A stretch of DNA of 64,000 nt from Candidatus Arsenophonus lipoptenae (GCF_001534665.1 NZ_CP013920.1:372001-436000); one strand, 5' to 3'. Positions 30,785 through 41,709 are shown, counted from the stretch's first letter. Numbers and translations: made by a program. Notes: generated from the sequence alone by a model not told the origin.

Positions 30785-31482
30785 TATAAAAAATATTCTT
30801 AATATAAAATTTAATATTAATTCATTATCAATTATATAATTAATAAAATCATCAATAAAATTTAGTTTTTTGATTTGTATAAATATATTTGATGCTATCA
30901 ATCAAACTATTAAATTATTTTCAAAAAAAATCATATGTACTTTACTTTAACTTTATATATTACTAATGATTTTTTACTTATTAAACAATATTGAATTATA
31001 AATTTAAATTACTATATCAGTATATATAATAATAAAAGTTTGTATTTATCTAATTAAATATTTTATCTTATCAATTGTATTCTTAATAGTTATTTTAAAT
31101 TCTAATAATATATATCAATACAATTCATTTTTTTGTAAATATTACTAAATATATCAATATATATATCCTATAGAATAATTAATAATATAAATGATTAATA
31201 ATTATTCAGAGTTATTAAAATTTGTTTTTTATAATCATATTAGTATAATATTTATTATATTATGCAATATAAATATACTAAAAAAGGCAATTAACATATT
31301 TATATGTACATAATTTTAATTAATTATTTAATAAATAATATTCCATTATTAAATTTTATCAATTGGAACAATTAAAAATTCATATCTTATTTATTATGAA
31401 ATAAGAATTTATGATTAAAATGTAATAATAAATATAATATATAAATATTATATGTAATATTAATACAAAGGATAATAATTAA
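30785..31482. other. AT-rich spacer after metL
   Basis: This 698-bp spacer is where the homoserine dehydrogenase half of metL and metF would lie. I translated it by eye and could not find a dehydrogenase remnant, so the loss appears old. Confidence 0.55.
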
Positions 31483-32307
31483 ATGATATTTAATTTTCTT
31501 ATAATTATATTATATACAGCATTGAATTTGATTAGTGAAATATCATATGCAGATAAATTAAATGATATTAAAAAAACTAAAACAATACGTATTGCTGTAT
31601 TTGATAGCAATCCACCATTTGGTTTTATTGATCCCAACACTAAAAAATTAGCAGGTTATGATATTGATATAGCTAAAAAAATTGCCAATAATTTAAATGT
31701 TAAATTAATATTACGTCCAACAAATCCAGCAAATCGGATACCTCTTTTAATATCAGGTAAAGTTGATTTAATTGGAGCTAATTTCACTATTACATCAGAA
31801 CGTGCTAAACAAATTCATTTTTCTATTCCTATTTTTTCTACAGAGCAAAAATTTATAGCCCGTAAGGGATTATTAAAAACAATTAATGATATCACTATGT
31901 TACGTATAGGAGCAGATAAAGGCACTGTACAAGAAATCACATTACGAAAATATTACCCAAATATAAAAATTATTTCTTATGATGATACCCCATTTGCATT
32001 TGCTGCATTACAAAATGGGAATGTACAAGCTATTACACAAGATGATGCAAAGTTAATTGGTCTATTAAGTAATTTACCTGAAAATATAAAAAGAAATTAT
32101 GAAATTTCACCGTTTAGTATTACACACGAATATCAAGCTTTAGCTGCAGTTAAAGGTGAAACTAACTTGATTAATGCAATAAATAATATTTTATTAAATC
32201 TAGAAAACAATGGTCAAGCAAAAATAATTTATGATCGTTGGTTTGGTCCAAAAACTAAAGCAGAACTACCCAGAGGTAGTTTTCAATTTACAATATCAAA
32301 AAAATAA
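31483..32307 (+). CDS. Polar amino-acid ABC transporter, periplasmic binding protein
   Basis: This is a family 3 solute-binding protein (PF00497 type) of 274 aa. The N-terminus has a hydrophobic signal peptide (about residues 1-23) ending SYA before DKLNDIK. The mature part shows the class pattern TIRIAVFDSNPPFGFID, YDIDIAKKIA, NPANRIPLLISGKVDLIGAN and TITSERAKQIHFS. It opens a three-gene operon with two permeases; AAGGATAAT precedes the ATG. The ligand is probably a polar amino acid such as glutamate or glutamine, but the exact substrate cannot be called and I give no symbol. Confidence 0.88.
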   Translation: MIFNFLIIILYTALNLISEISYADKLNDIKKTKTIRIAVFDSNPPFGFIDPNTKKLAGYDIDIAKKIANNLNVKLILRPTNPANRIPLLISGKVDLIGANFTITSERAKQIHFSIPIFSTEQKFIARKGLLKTINDITMLRIGADKGTVQEITLRKYYPNIKIISYDDTPFAFAALQNGNVQAITQDDAKLIGLLSNLPENIKRNYEISPFSITHEYQALAAVKGETNLINAINNILLNLENNGQAKIIYDRWFGPKTKAELPRGSFQFTISKK

Positions 32308-32351
32308 AAATTTTTATAAAAATATATAAATTTAATAAACAGGTTAAATCA

Positions 32352-33095
32352 ATGTTTAAATATTTTTTTTCTAACCAACAATTAACAAAGGAGTATCTTG
32401 ATTGGATTTGGCAAGGATTAGTTATTACTATTTGGATATCATTTTTAACTATAATTTTTTCCACTATTTTGAGTTGTATTTTAGTTGCTACTAGAGAAAG
32501 TCGTATTCTGTTATTGCGTTGGTTAACAATTATTTATATCTCATTATTTCGTAATACCCCATTATTAATACAGCTTTTTTTTTGGTATTTTGCTATAGGT
32601 AATATTTTACCAGTATCTATTATACAATGGTTAAATACATCACATCAATTAATTATATTTAGCTTAAAAATAACATGGCCATCATTTGAATTTTTAGCTG
32701 GATTAATTAGCCTAATACTATATTCCACACCTTTTATTACTGAAGAATTAAGATCTGGAATTTATGCTGTAAAATATGAACAAAAATTTGCTGCATTAGC
32801 ATTAGGATTGATTAGATGGCAAGTTATGCGTTACATTATTTTACCTCAAGCTTTAAAAATTTCATTTTCACCATTATTGGGACAATATATGAATATTGTA
32901 AAAAATTCTTCACTTACTATGGCTATTGGTGTTGCTGAACTTTCATATATTTCTCGTCAAATTGAAAGTCAAAGTTTACAAACATTTATGGCATTTGGCA
33001 TTACGACAATACTTTATATTACTATTATTGCTATAATAGAAGCCTTAGAACAATGCCGGAAACAACACTTAATAAATAAAGGAAAATTTACATGA
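32352..33095 (+). CDS. Polar amino-acid ABC transporter permease 1
   Basis: This 247-aa inner-membrane permease is of the His/Glu/Gln/Arg (HEQRO) type. It has about five membrane segments. The EAA-loop equivalent that contacts the ATPase, KFAALALGLIRWQVMRYIIL (about residues 145-164), is intact, as is MNIVKNSSLTMAIGVAELSY after it. It overlaps the second permease by four bases (ATGA), indicating translational coupling. An intact ATPase-docking loop argues that an ATPase still serves it. Confidence 0.88.
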   Translation: MFKYFFSNQQLTKEYLDWIWQGLVITIWISFLTIIFSTILSCILVATRESRILLLRWLTIIYISLFRNTPLLIQLFFWYFAIGNILPVSIIQWLNTSHQLIIFSLKITWPSFEFLAGLISLILYSTPFITEELRSGIYAVKYEQKFAALALGLIRWQVMRYIILPQALKISFSPLLGQYMNIVKNSSLTMAIGVAELSYISRQIESQSLQTFMAFGITTILYITIIAIIEALEQCRKQHLINKGKFT

Positions 33096-33802
33096 ACTTT
33101 AAAGTTATTCTAGAAAATTGGCAATATCTATTATTTGGTGCGTTTCCAGATGGACCATTGGAAGGAGCAATACTTACACTTTTCATAAGTGTATTATCTG
33201 GAAGTATTTCTATTTTTCTTGGTATAGCTGGCGGAATAGCTTTAACAATATTAAGTGGTTGGTGGGCAAATATATTAGCAATGATATTAGGTTTTTTTAG
33301 AGCTATACCAGTTATTATGTTAATTTTTTGGATCTACTTCTTATTGCCTATGTTAATAGGAATAGATATTCCTGCATTAATGACAGTAATTTGTTCTCTA
33401 TCTTTAATAACATCAGCTTATTTAGCTCATGGTGTAAAGGCAGGAATTTTAGCAATAAGTAAAGAACAATGGCAAGCTGGAATGTCATTAGGTTTTAATA
33501 AATTATCGGTATTATGGTACATAATACTACCACCAGCATTAAGAATGATGATTCCATCATTTATTAATCAATGGATTACTTTAATTAAAGATACTTCATT
33601 GGCTTATATTATAGGGGTAGCAGAGTTGTCATTTTTAGCGACTCAAGTTAATAGTAGAGAAATAATTTATCCTTTAGAAATTTTTTTATTTGTTGCTTTA
33701 ATATATTTTATCATGTGTTTTTTACTTGAAATAATATCAAATCATATACTACATATTATAAAAAATAATACAACACATATAGATTGTGTTAGCAAATTAT
33801 AA
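33092..33802 (+). CDS. Polar amino-acid ABC transporter permease 2
   Basis: This 236-aa HEQRO-type permease partners the preceding one. Several hydrophobic helices, the EAA-like loop EQWQAGMSLGFNKLSVLWYI and INQWITLIKDTSLAYIIGVAEL are visible. In typical operons an ATP-binding subunit follows directly; here no ATPase gene is found in the next 2 kb. The subunit must be encoded elsewhere or shared with another transporter, or the system is failing. Confidence 0.88.
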   Translation: MNFKVILENWQYLLFGAFPDGPLEGAILTLFISVLSGSISIFLGIAGGIALTILSGWWANILAMILGFFRAIPVIMLIFWIYFLLPMLIGIDIPALMTVICSLSLITSAYLAHGVKAGILAISKEQWQAGMSLGFNKLSVLWYIILPPALRMMIPSFINQWITLIKDTSLAYIIGVAELSFLATQVNSREIIYPLEIFLFVALIYFIMCFLLEIISNHILHIIKNNTTHIDCVSKL

Positions 33803-34107
33803 TATCAAAATTAAATTTTGAAAAAATATTAATAAATAAATTAACTATAAATAATCTTCATAGGCAATATATAAAAATATTTAGTATTTTATATTTTTAT
33901 TAAATTAAACTACATTTTTAAGATAAAAAATAACATTTAAACAAAAATATTACATATTTGATCTGTCACATAATAATATTAATTATTAAATTAATTAATT
34001 TATACTTTATAAGTATGACAATTAATATTGATGGTTTTATTTATAAACTGGCAAACTAGATGTAATAGATAATCTATCACTTATTATTTTTAATATAATC
34101 ATAGCTT

Positions 34108-34149
34108 ATCATAAGTGGCGATTATTTATAAATAATCGCCACTTATGAT
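34108..34149. repeat. Perfect 42-bp palindrome
   Basis: The halves 34108-34128 and 34129-34149 are exact 21-bp reverse complements without spacer. The left arm begins ATCATAAGTGGCGATTATTT. The GTGGCGAT core is strikingly GC-rich for this genome. It is about 300 bp past the second permease. Confidence 0.95.
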
Positions 34150-34255
34150 TTTATAAAATCATGACATTTAAAATTTCTTTTTTTTAAACGTAAACTATTA
34201 TATAAGTTTAAAACTTAGAGTAATCTTTTATACATAACTACTAATTTTTAACTAA

Positions 34256-34324
34256 TGGTTGCTATAACCAGTAGAATAGCATTCTACATGCATATTAATA
34301 ATGACTCATGTCATAATTATGACA
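34256..34324. repeat. Run of short hairpins and palindrome
   Basis: Two hairpins abut: TGGTT-GCTAT-AACCA (34256-34270) and GTAGAAT-AGC-ATTCTAC (34271-34287). They are followed by the perfect 16-bp palindrome TGTCATAATTATGACA (34309-34324). The sequence is more mixed than typical spacer DNA. It could belong to a structured RNA or to an operator; neither can be shown. Confidence 0.6.
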
Positions 34325-34468
34325 AAGTATGTTTCTATTAATTCTTAAAGATAAGGAACTTATTTGTATTTTTAATACTATATTAAGAAATAATTTTAGG
34401 CATTTATATTTATTTGGTTTCATATAACACTCTATTATAGTCATAATATGTTTATTTATTTTTGACTA

Positions 34469-34492
34469 ACACATATAATGTGTAATTTTTTT
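34469..34492 (+). terminator. Possible intrinsic terminator in the gene-less region
   Basis: ACACAT-ATA-ATGTGT (34469-34483) is followed by AA and seven T (34486-34492). The 6-bp stem is weak, but the layout is that of a plus-strand rho-independent terminator. It would end any transcript running through the palindromes at 34108-34324. Confidence 0.35.
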
Positions 34493-35626
34493 ATTCGATA
34501 AATGTTTTTATTATTAAAATAGTTCTTGAAAAATGACCTATTTTAACCATTAATATTGTTTTATCATTTAATTAATAAAAATATTTTAATAAAATATTCA
34601 ATTAGTTAATTTATTTTTAATAAATCTTTTTAAAATAAAAAATTTAAAATTAAAAATTAATTTTTACGAAATTTTTTTTAAAACTGAGAAATAATGTAGA
34701 TGATTTTATAATGTAATTGTATTTTATTTATATTTTATTCATTAATAATAAATGAATTCTATGAGCTAAGATTTTATTAAGTTTTTATTATATTAAAATA
34801 AAATTAATGATAAATTAACTAATAAATATAGAAAGCTTCATTCTACTTATTAATAGCGCAAAAAAAAATTCTTATTCTATCATAATAGAATAATCTAAAG
34901 CGAACAAAAGAATAGTTTTAAAACTGTAAATTCACTAATTATTAACATTATTATATTATCTTATAATATATTCCCTATATATATATGACATATAATATAA
35001 ATTTATTAAATATTACTATTATTATGATTTTGCATTATATACCAATATACCTCCTAAATTGCTATTTCATTTATTTGATATCTCAATATAAACCTAATAT
35101 AAACTAATAATTCTCTATTATTAAATAAACATATAATTATTAGTACAGATTTTTAAAAATAACAATGTTATCTATTTTTCACCTTTTGCTATTAACATAT
35201 AATAAGTATATAGTTATTTTAATTTCTTAAATAACTGCAAAACTATCTTTATTTACTAAGATTAAGTTTAATATGATCAGATAAATGCATTAAATTTATT
35301 AAAATATATCTATCTATATTAACAATTCCAAACTTACTTTTAAAAAATCTTATTTTACTAAATAAAGCTATTATAAAATATATAAATATATATTATCATA
35401 TAGATAAAAATTTTAATTAATATGAGAACACAATTTAAAATAACTTTTATAAATAATATTTATATTATAATATTATTTATAATAATTACATATTAATTAT
35501 TTTTATATTAATTAATATATTTTAATAAAATTAATAGATGAAATATTTTATCACCTATTTAATAATATAGATACACACTATAATTATATATATTTGTATA
35601 AAAAATAATATTAATATAATTTTACT

Positions 35627-35662
35627 AAAATAAGAATAATTCTTAAAATAAGAATAATTCTT
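35627..35662. repeat. Two-copy tandem repeat, 18-bp unit
   Basis: AAAATAAGAATAATTCTT occurs perfectly at 35627-35644 and 35645-35662. Each copy contains the small inverted repeat AAGAAT-A-ATTCTT. It is the same kind of doublet as those at 10452-10637. Confidence 0.9.
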
Positions 35663-35769
35663 ATGGAATTAATAAAATTGGTTACTATTATGTTTTAGCA
35701 TAAATAAGAAACAGATAATTATCTATAAATATATATTTATAAAAAATATAGCAAGATCATAAAAATAAA

Positions 35770-36345
35770 TTAATTCATATTACCCCAACGGGTAAATAAA
35801 CTCTTAGATATATTTATGCCATATTGATCTAATAATCGGTTAATAGTTTGATTAATAATATCATGTATAGTTTTAGGTTTATGATAAAAAGCTGGCATAG
35901 GTGGAAAAATTATTGCTCCAATTTTTATAAGATTCATCATTAACCTTAAATGACCTAAATGTAGAGGTGTTTCTCTAACTCCCAATATTAATTTACGTCT
36001 CTCTTTCAAAATTACATCTGCCGAACGAACAATTAATGTATCATTGTAACTATTAGCAATACCAGATAATGTTTTTATTGAACATGGCATAATAATCATA
36101 CCAGAGGTAATAAATGATCCAGAAGAAATGGCTGCAGTTATATTTCTATTATCATAAACAACATTTGCTAGTGTTTGCACATCGCGCAAACTATAATTTG
36201 TCTCTAAAGACAATGTCTGTTTAGCTGCTGAACTAATAATTAAATGAGTTTCAATATAATCAATATCATATAAAACTTCTAATAATCTAATACCATAAAT
36301 AGCACCACTAGCACCTGTTAAACCAACAATAATTTTCTCTATCAT
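35770..36345 (-). CDS. ubiX: Flavin prenyltransferase UbiX
   Basis: UbiX attaches a dimethylallyl group to FMN to make the prenylated flavin used by the UbiD decarboxylase of ubiquinone synthesis. The product is 191 aa (E. coli 189). The N-terminal VGLTGASGAIYGIRLLEVL FMN site, SSGSFITSGMIIMPCSIKTL and RETPLHLGHLRLM are conserved. It begins a leftward series that follows E. coli order (ubiX, purF, cvpA, dedD, folC, accD) with purF missing. Confidence 0.95.
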   Translation of the reverse strand: MIEKIIVGLTGASGAIYGIRLLEVLYDIDYIETHLIISSAAKQTLSLETNYSLRDVQTLANVVYDNRNITAAISSGSFITSGMIIMPCSIKTLSGIANSYNDTLIVRSADVILKERRKLILGVRETPLHLGHLRLMMNLIKIGAIIFPPMPAFYHKPKTIHDIINQTINRLLDQYGINISKSLFTRWGNMN

Positions 36346-37159
36346 TTAAATTAATAAAAATTAAATTTAATATTAAAATATCAATAATTTCTGATATATT
36401 GTAATTATATAAACAATTTAAAAATAATTAAGAATTAAAAATAAATTTATAATATTAATATTATCATACAATTTTTATAAAATTATATAAAAACCGTTTA
36501 TAAATAATCTATATATTATTTTTCTAATATATCATAATCAATTAAAAATATATACACTACTCTTCTAGTTAAACTGATCTACTTAGTTAAATGGTTTAAT
36601 TTTAACTAAATAATATGTAAATTATTTTTAATTAATTATATTGTATAGTTTTATAGCTCAGTTGCTAATATCTTAAATATATTATTAAATAATTTTTAAC
36701 ATACTAATAATAAATTTCTTATTTGCAATCATATAATTTTTTATTCTTTAATTTTATATAATACTAGATATAATCATAAATAAATTAAGTATATAAAATT
36801 TTAATAAAATTGATTAATATTATTTCTTTGAAATAAAGAAAATACTTTTACTTAAATATATTTTTTAAAATATTAATTAATATAAATATAGCTATGAATA
36901 CATATCAACAAATAATCTAAATTAGCAAAAAATTACAAGTAATATTTTAATATTATAAATATAGTTTGAATTTTTTAAATTATTTTAAGTATACAATTTA
37001 AATTAATTTTAGTAATAATTAAAATAATATTTATTATTATAACTTTATTATATTATAATAATTTATTAATACTTCACAAAAGTAAATAATTAATTGATAT
37101 AAAATACAGAAATTATAATAACAATACAGATACTTTATTAATTTAACATAGTGATAGTT
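36346..37159. other. AT-rich spacer replacing purF
   Basis: This is 814 bp between ubiX and cvpA, where purF lies in E. coli. A 9-bp hairpin (TTAGTTAAA at 36583-36591, TTTAACTAA at 36601-36609) is visible. No purF remnant can be read, so deletion or complete erosion is inferred. Confidence 0.55.
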
Positions 37160-37642
37160 TTAATTGAAAATTAAATATTCTTTTAAGATAATTAAAAACC
37201 AATTAACAATATTAATAAATTTATATATTAATTCTGATTTTTTCCAATCGTCACTTTGTGAAATTGGTGTAAAGATATCAATAAAAAATATAATAATTGA
37301 TGTTATTATTACACCTCTTAATATACCAAAAAAGAAGCCTAAAACACGATCGATACCTGTTAATCCAGTTTTACTAATTAATAAACTAATGATATTACCT
37401 ACTATTAATCCAATAATTAAAATAAATATAAACAAAAATAAAATAGTAATAATATTACTTATTAATATATTATCGAAAAAATTAGTAAAATAACTTGCTA
37501 TATATGAATAAAATTCGCTAGTAATAAAAAAAGCACAACACCAAGTAATTAATGATACTAATTCTCGTATAAAACCACGAATTAAACCAATAAAAGTAGA
37601 AAAACTAATAATGGCAACTATACCATAGTCAATCCAAATCAT
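37160..37642 (-). CDS. cvpA: CvpA family inner-membrane protein
   Basis: CvpA is a four-helix inner-membrane protein needed for colicin V export in E. coli and linked to envelope homeostasis; its biochemical role is unclear. The product is 160 aa (E. coli 162). The N-terminal MIWIDYGIVAIISFSTFIGL and the loop KTGLTGIDRVLGFFFGILRG match the family, and the hydrophobic helices are evident. dedD, which normally follows on the way to folC, is missing in the 226-bp gap at 37643-37868. Confidence 0.92.
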   Translation of the reverse strand: MIWIDYGIVAIISFSTFIGLIRGFIRELVSLITWCCAFFITSEFYSYIASYFTNFFDNILISNIITILFLFIFILIIGLIVGNIISLLISKTGLTGIDRVLGFFFGILRGVIITSIIIFFIDIFTPISQSDDWKKSELIYKFINIVNWFLIILKEYLIFN

Positions 37643-37868
37643 AAATTTTTCTCAAATGATTAAATAGCGATCAATTATGAAATATTTTTATAAAACTTAA
37701 ATTTAAATTTAAAACTATAAAATAAATCATAATAGCGAATATAAATATTTATAATAAATATATTTTATAATGAAAGCAGTTTTATAACTGATATGCTCAT
37801 TTTATCTATAAATATTATTAATTAAAATTTTTAACGTTATATTAAAAATAATTATTAAAAATTAAAAA

Positions 37869-39173
37869 TCAAATTAGGTTACTTTTAAACTTTTCAATTT
37901 CTATCACCTTAGCAACTGTGTGAAATGAACCAAAAACTAATAAAATATCTTGCTTATTTATTCTTTTTATTACTTTTAACCAAGCATCTTCTACTGTACT
38001 AAATTTATATGATGAATTAACATATTGAGCTAATTTATCAGAAGATGCACCAAGTATTTCATTCAATGAAGCTAAGTACCATATATCTACATGAGGAATC
38101 AGATAAGATAAAGTATTTTTTATATCTTTATTAGATAACATAGCTACAACTGCATATACTTTAGTATCTCTATGTTTTGGTAAACAAGATATTTTATCAG
38201 CTAAATATGCTGAAGCATGTGGATTATGAGCAACATCTAAAATTATATAAGGATTTTTATGAATAATTTGAAATCTGCCTGGTAATTTTGCATTTATTAA
38301 TCCAAGCTTAATAGCTTGTAAGGTTATATTACGTCTAATAATACTATCTTCTTTGAGTAAACAACTAATAACTGCTAATGCTGTAACAGCATTACAAATT
38401 GGAATCTTGGGTATAGGTAATTTTTTAAAAAAGTAATCATGAGATTTCCAGTTCCAATAATCATTGTATAATTTAAATTGACAATCTATTCCACAAAAAA
38501 ATAATTTTGATCCAATATCTTGGGCTACACTATAAATCGAATTTGGTATATCCATCTCACCAATAACAGCGTAACATCCTGGGCGAAAAATACCAGCTTT
38601 TTCATATCCAATTTTCTCGCGATTACTGCCTAAAAACTCTGTATGATCTAAAGCAATACTCGTAATAACGGCAATATTAGAATTCACAATATTAGTAGCA
38701 TCTAAACGACCACCTAAACCAACTTCTAGAATAACAACATCTAGTTTAGTTTCTTTAAATAATTGCAAGGCTGCTAAAGTAGCATATTCAAAATAAGTTA
38801 ACTTTGTTGTACCTTTTTTAGATTCAATATCAAAAAAAACCCGACAAAATAATTCTTTAGGTAATGTTTTACCTTGAATTCTAACACGCTCAGTATAATG
38901 TAAAAGATGTGGTGAATTATAAACACCTACTTTTAATCCTGCATTAATTAAAATTAATTCTAATAGATGACAAGTAGTTCCTTTACCATTTGTTCCTGCA
39001 ACAGTAATAACTATAGGTGCTGGATTTAAAATATCTAATTTACTGGCAACTATATTTAATCGATCTAATCCTAAATCAATAATTTTATTATGCTGATTTG
39101 ATAAATAAACTAACCATGTATCCAGAGAAGAATTAACTCCAGGTTTAATAAAATTATTATATATCTCTTTCAT
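37869..39173 (-). CDS. folC: Bifunctional dihydrofolate/folylpolyglutamate synthase
   Basis: FolC adds glutamate to dihydropteroate to make dihydrofolate, then extends the polyglutamate tail. The product is 434 aa (E. coli 422). The ATP loop GTNGKGTTCHLLE (about residues 60-72), the Mur-ligase-like EVGLGGRLDATN and the C-terminal DVAHNPHASAYL are intact. It supports de novo folate synthesis or at least folate retention. The order folC-accD matches E. coli, with 71 bp between them. Confidence 0.95.
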   Translation of the reverse strand: MKEIYNNFIKPGVNSSLDTWLVYLSNQHNKIIDLGLDRLNIVASKLDILNPAPIVITVAGTNGKGTTCHLLELILINAGLKVGVYNSPHLLHYTERVRIQGKTLPKELFCRVFFDIESKKGTTKLTYFEYATLAALQLFKETKLDVVILEVGLGGRLDATNIVNSNIAVITSIALDHTEFLGSNREKIGYEKAGIFRPGCYAVIGEMDIPNSIYSVAQDIGSKLFFCGIDCQFKLYNDYWNWKSHDYFFKKLPIPKIPICNAVTALAVISCLLKEDSIIRRNITLQAIKLGLINAKLPGRFQIIHKNPYIILDVAHNPHASAYLADKISCLPKHRDTKVYAVVAMLSNKDIKNTLSYLIPHVDIWYLASLNEILGASSDKLAQYVNSSYKFSTVEDAWLKVIKRINKQDILLVFGSFHTVAKVIEIEKFKSNLI

Positions 39174-39244
39174 TTTTAATGAATATCTTATTTGAAAATA
39201 TTATATTAATAATAAATATCAGAAAATTATTTAATAATATAAAC

Positions 39245-40114
39245 TTAATTTACTTCGATAATAGTTTGATCAGTTAACATCGCTAATATTTCTGCTAATT
39301 TATCTCTTATTTCAGGACGCCTAATAATCATATCAATAGCACCTTTTTCAATTAAAAATTCACTACGTTGGAAATGAGGTGGTAACGTTTCCCTAACTGT
39401 TTGTTCAATAACTCGTGGTCCAGCAAAACCAATTAACGCTTTAGGTTCAGCAATATTGATATCACCTAACATAGCTAAACTTGCTGATACGCCACCCATA
39501 GTTGGATTTGTAAGTACCGAAATATATGGAATTCCATTTTCCTGCATTTTAGCAAGTGCTGCACTAGTCTTTGCCATCTGCATTAAAGATATTAATGCTT
39601 CTTGCATTCTAGCCCCACCACTAGCAGAAAAGCAAACTAAGGGGCAATGATCTTTTAATGCTTGCTCAACAGCACATACAAACCTTGCTCCAACAACTGA
39701 AGCCATTGAACCACCCATAAAACTAAATTCAAACGCTGCTACAATAACATTCATACCCTTAAGAGTACCTTTCATAGCAATTAAGGCATCCCTTTCATGT
39801 GTTAATTTCTGTGCTAATGCAATACGATCTTTATATTTTTTTAAATCGCGAAATTTCAAAATATCTTTTGGCTCTAGTTCACTACCTAATTCTGTTGTAA
39901 TGTTTTGATCTAGAAAAGAAATTAACCTTTGACGCGCTGAAATATTCATATGATGATCACATTTTGGACATACAGCTAAATTACTTTCTAATTCAGCACG
40001 ATAGAGTACTTTCCTACAATTATCACATTTTGTCCATATTCCTTCAGGAATATTTGCTTTACGGGTAGTTTTAGTGATATTACTCTTATTAAAAATTTTT
40101 TCAATCCAGCTCAT
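39245..40114 (-). CDS. accD: Acetyl-CoA carboxylase carboxyltransferase beta subunit
   Basis: AccD with AccA forms the carboxyltransferase that makes malonyl-CoA, the first step of fatty acid synthesis. The product is 289 aa, about 15 shorter than E. coli at the poorly conserved C-terminus. The N-terminal zinc ribbon has Cys30, Cys33, Cys49 and Cys52. The crotonase-type core [33 protein letters not shown] and [12 protein letters not shown] is present. Downstream fabB is in the same pathway. Confidence 0.96.
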   Translation of the reverse strand: MSWIEKIFNKSNITKTTRKANIPEGIWTKCDNCRKVLYRAELESNLAVCPKCDHHMNISARQRLISFLDQNITTELGSELEPKDILKFRDLKKYKDRIALAQKLTHERDALIAMKGTLKGMNVIVAAFEFSFMGGSMASVVGARFVCAVEQALKDHCPLVCFSASGGARMQEALISLMQMAKTSAALAKMQENGIPYISVLTNPTMGGVSASLAMLGDINIAEPKALIGFAGPRVIEQTVRETLPPHFQRSEFLIEKGAIDMIIRRPEIRDKLAEILAMLTDQTIIEVN

Positions 40115-40622
40115 TAAGAATCCCTTCTAGCTAAAATTAAATTATATTTATAATATTAATTATTAAAAATACTTTTATGTAAAAATTATTGATTTTTAAT
40201 TAGTATCAAAAAATGTAATTTTTACAATACTATATTTATAACTAATAAATATAATAAAAATAATATATTCGATATAATAAGACATAAATATATATAGTTT
40301 AAAATAGAAATCTTATTAAACTAGGTATGAAGAAAAATTTTAGAATCGAAATTACTTAAAAATAAATTTTAGAATTATAAAATAATAACATTATTAGATA
40401 GAATGAAATAATAAATTAATAATTAAAATTAATATCAATTTAATTTTAATTAATTTAAACAATATAACACTCATCCAGTATAGAATCTATTATAAAATAT
40501 ATATAGTAAGTTATTTTATTTAATTTCTGACTAAAATAGAACTAAATAAAAAATTAGAATAATATTAATATGTTTTATAAAAATCTAATAATAATTAACT
40601 TAAATGATATAAATATATTTAA
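40115..40622. other. AT-rich spacer truA-accD
   Basis: This 508-bp spacer replaces dedA of the E. coli order. There is no readable remnant. Confidence 0.55.
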
Positions 40623-41429
40623 TTATAAAATAATTTTATTAAATGGATATAAAAAAAAAGGCAATTCAATTGTTTTAGGTAAATCAAATTTTGATGGATA
40701 ATCTATAGAAATTAAATAAAGACCTGTTGCTTTTGCTGTTGCAGCTGCCTTTGTTCTATCTTTTAATTCTAAAAGATTTTTTATCCAATTAATATCCTGA
40801 TCACCTGATCCTATAGAAAACAAACTACCTACAATATTTCTAACCATATGATGAACAAAAGAATCAGCTTTAATATCAATCATAATATAATTACCATAAC
40901 GATTTACTCTAATATGTTTTATATGACGCCAAGGTGATTTAGATTGACATTTAATAGATCGAAATGAAGTAAAATCATGCTCTCCGACTAACACCTGTGC
41001 TGCAATATTCATTTTTTCAGCATCTAATAGTTTAGGATAATGAGTGATACCTGAAGCTAAAATTGCTGATCTATATTTACGATTAAAAATAACATAAATA
41101 TATCTCCTAGCAGTAGCGCTGAATCGTGCATGAAAATCAGAATTAACTAATTTATACCAATGTACTACAATATCAGATGGTAAATTACTGTTAACACCAT
41201 GAATCCAAGCAGAATCTTGACGTATAACAGATGTTTCAAAATGTATTACTTGTCCTATAGCATGAACACCCGCATCAGTACGACCTGAACAGTAAACTTG
41301 AATAAATTCATTTGCAACTTTACTAAGTGCAAGTTCTACACAAAACTGGATACTTTTAACAGTTTGTTGACTTTGCCATCCATAATAATTACTACCATTA
41401 TATTCAATACCTAATGCAATTTTAATCAT
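40623..41429 (-). CDS. truA: tRNA pseudouridine(38-40) synthase TruA
   Basis: TruA isomerises uridines 38-40 in the anticodon stem-loop of many tRNAs. The product is 268 aa (E. coli 270). The catalytic Asp52 is in [14 protein letters not shown], and the RNA-binding [16 protein letters not shown] and [13 protein letters not shown] segments are intact. It starts directly at [18 protein letters not shown], lacking the short disordered N-terminus of E. coli. Confidence 0.96.
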   Translation of the reverse strand: MIKIALGIEYNGSNYYGWQSQQTVKSIQFCVELALSKVANEFIQVYCSGRTDAGVHAIGQVIHFETSVIRQDSAWIHGVNSNLPSDIVVHWYKLVNSDFHARFSATARRYIYVIFNRKYRSAILASGITHYPKLLDAEKMNIAAQVLVGEHDFTSFRSIKCQSKSPWRHIKHIRVNRYGNYIMIDIKADSFVHHMVRNIVGSLFSIGSGDQDINWIKNLLELKDRTKAAATAKATGLYLISIDYPSKFDLPKTIELPFFLYPFNKIIL

Positions 41430-41709
41430 TTACAAATAACTATACCATATTTAATGTAAATAAACATTATTTTTACAAAAATACTAATTAACTATATATT
41501 ATATTTTTATATTTAATATAAATATATTAAATATACATCTAAGTTATATATTTTACGTGATAAATTATTTAATTATTAAAAACCTTTTAATTAAAATTTA
41601 ATTTTTAAATAAAAAACGACCTACTTAGTTAACTAAAAAATTAATTAATTACTATACACAAAATTTGTATTTTTATTTCACTAAACAAAACAAAATACTC
41701 AATATTTTA

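Larger units (their letters stand above)
33803..35769. other. Largest gene-less region of the window
   Basis: These 1967 bp contain no open frame worth calling and no readable ABC ATPase (no Walker A or LSGGQ in any frame I could follow). The part around 34050-34500 is less AT-biased and is rich in palindromes: 34108-34149, 34256-34270, 34271-34287, 34309-34324 and a hairpin with T-run at 34469-34492. Further on there is a 9-bp-stem hairpin (34873-34894) and an 18-bp doublet (35627-35662). Confidence 0.7.

Noticed and set aside
30785-31482. Frameshifted homoserine dehydrogenase half of metL
   Set aside because: Reading the frames after the metL stop gave no dehydrogenase-like segments, so this is a real loss and not a simple frameshift.
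33803-35769. Eroded ABC ATPase gene after the permeases
   Set aside because: I could not find Walker A, LSGGQ or Walker B traces in any frame, so naming a pseudogene here would be guesswork.
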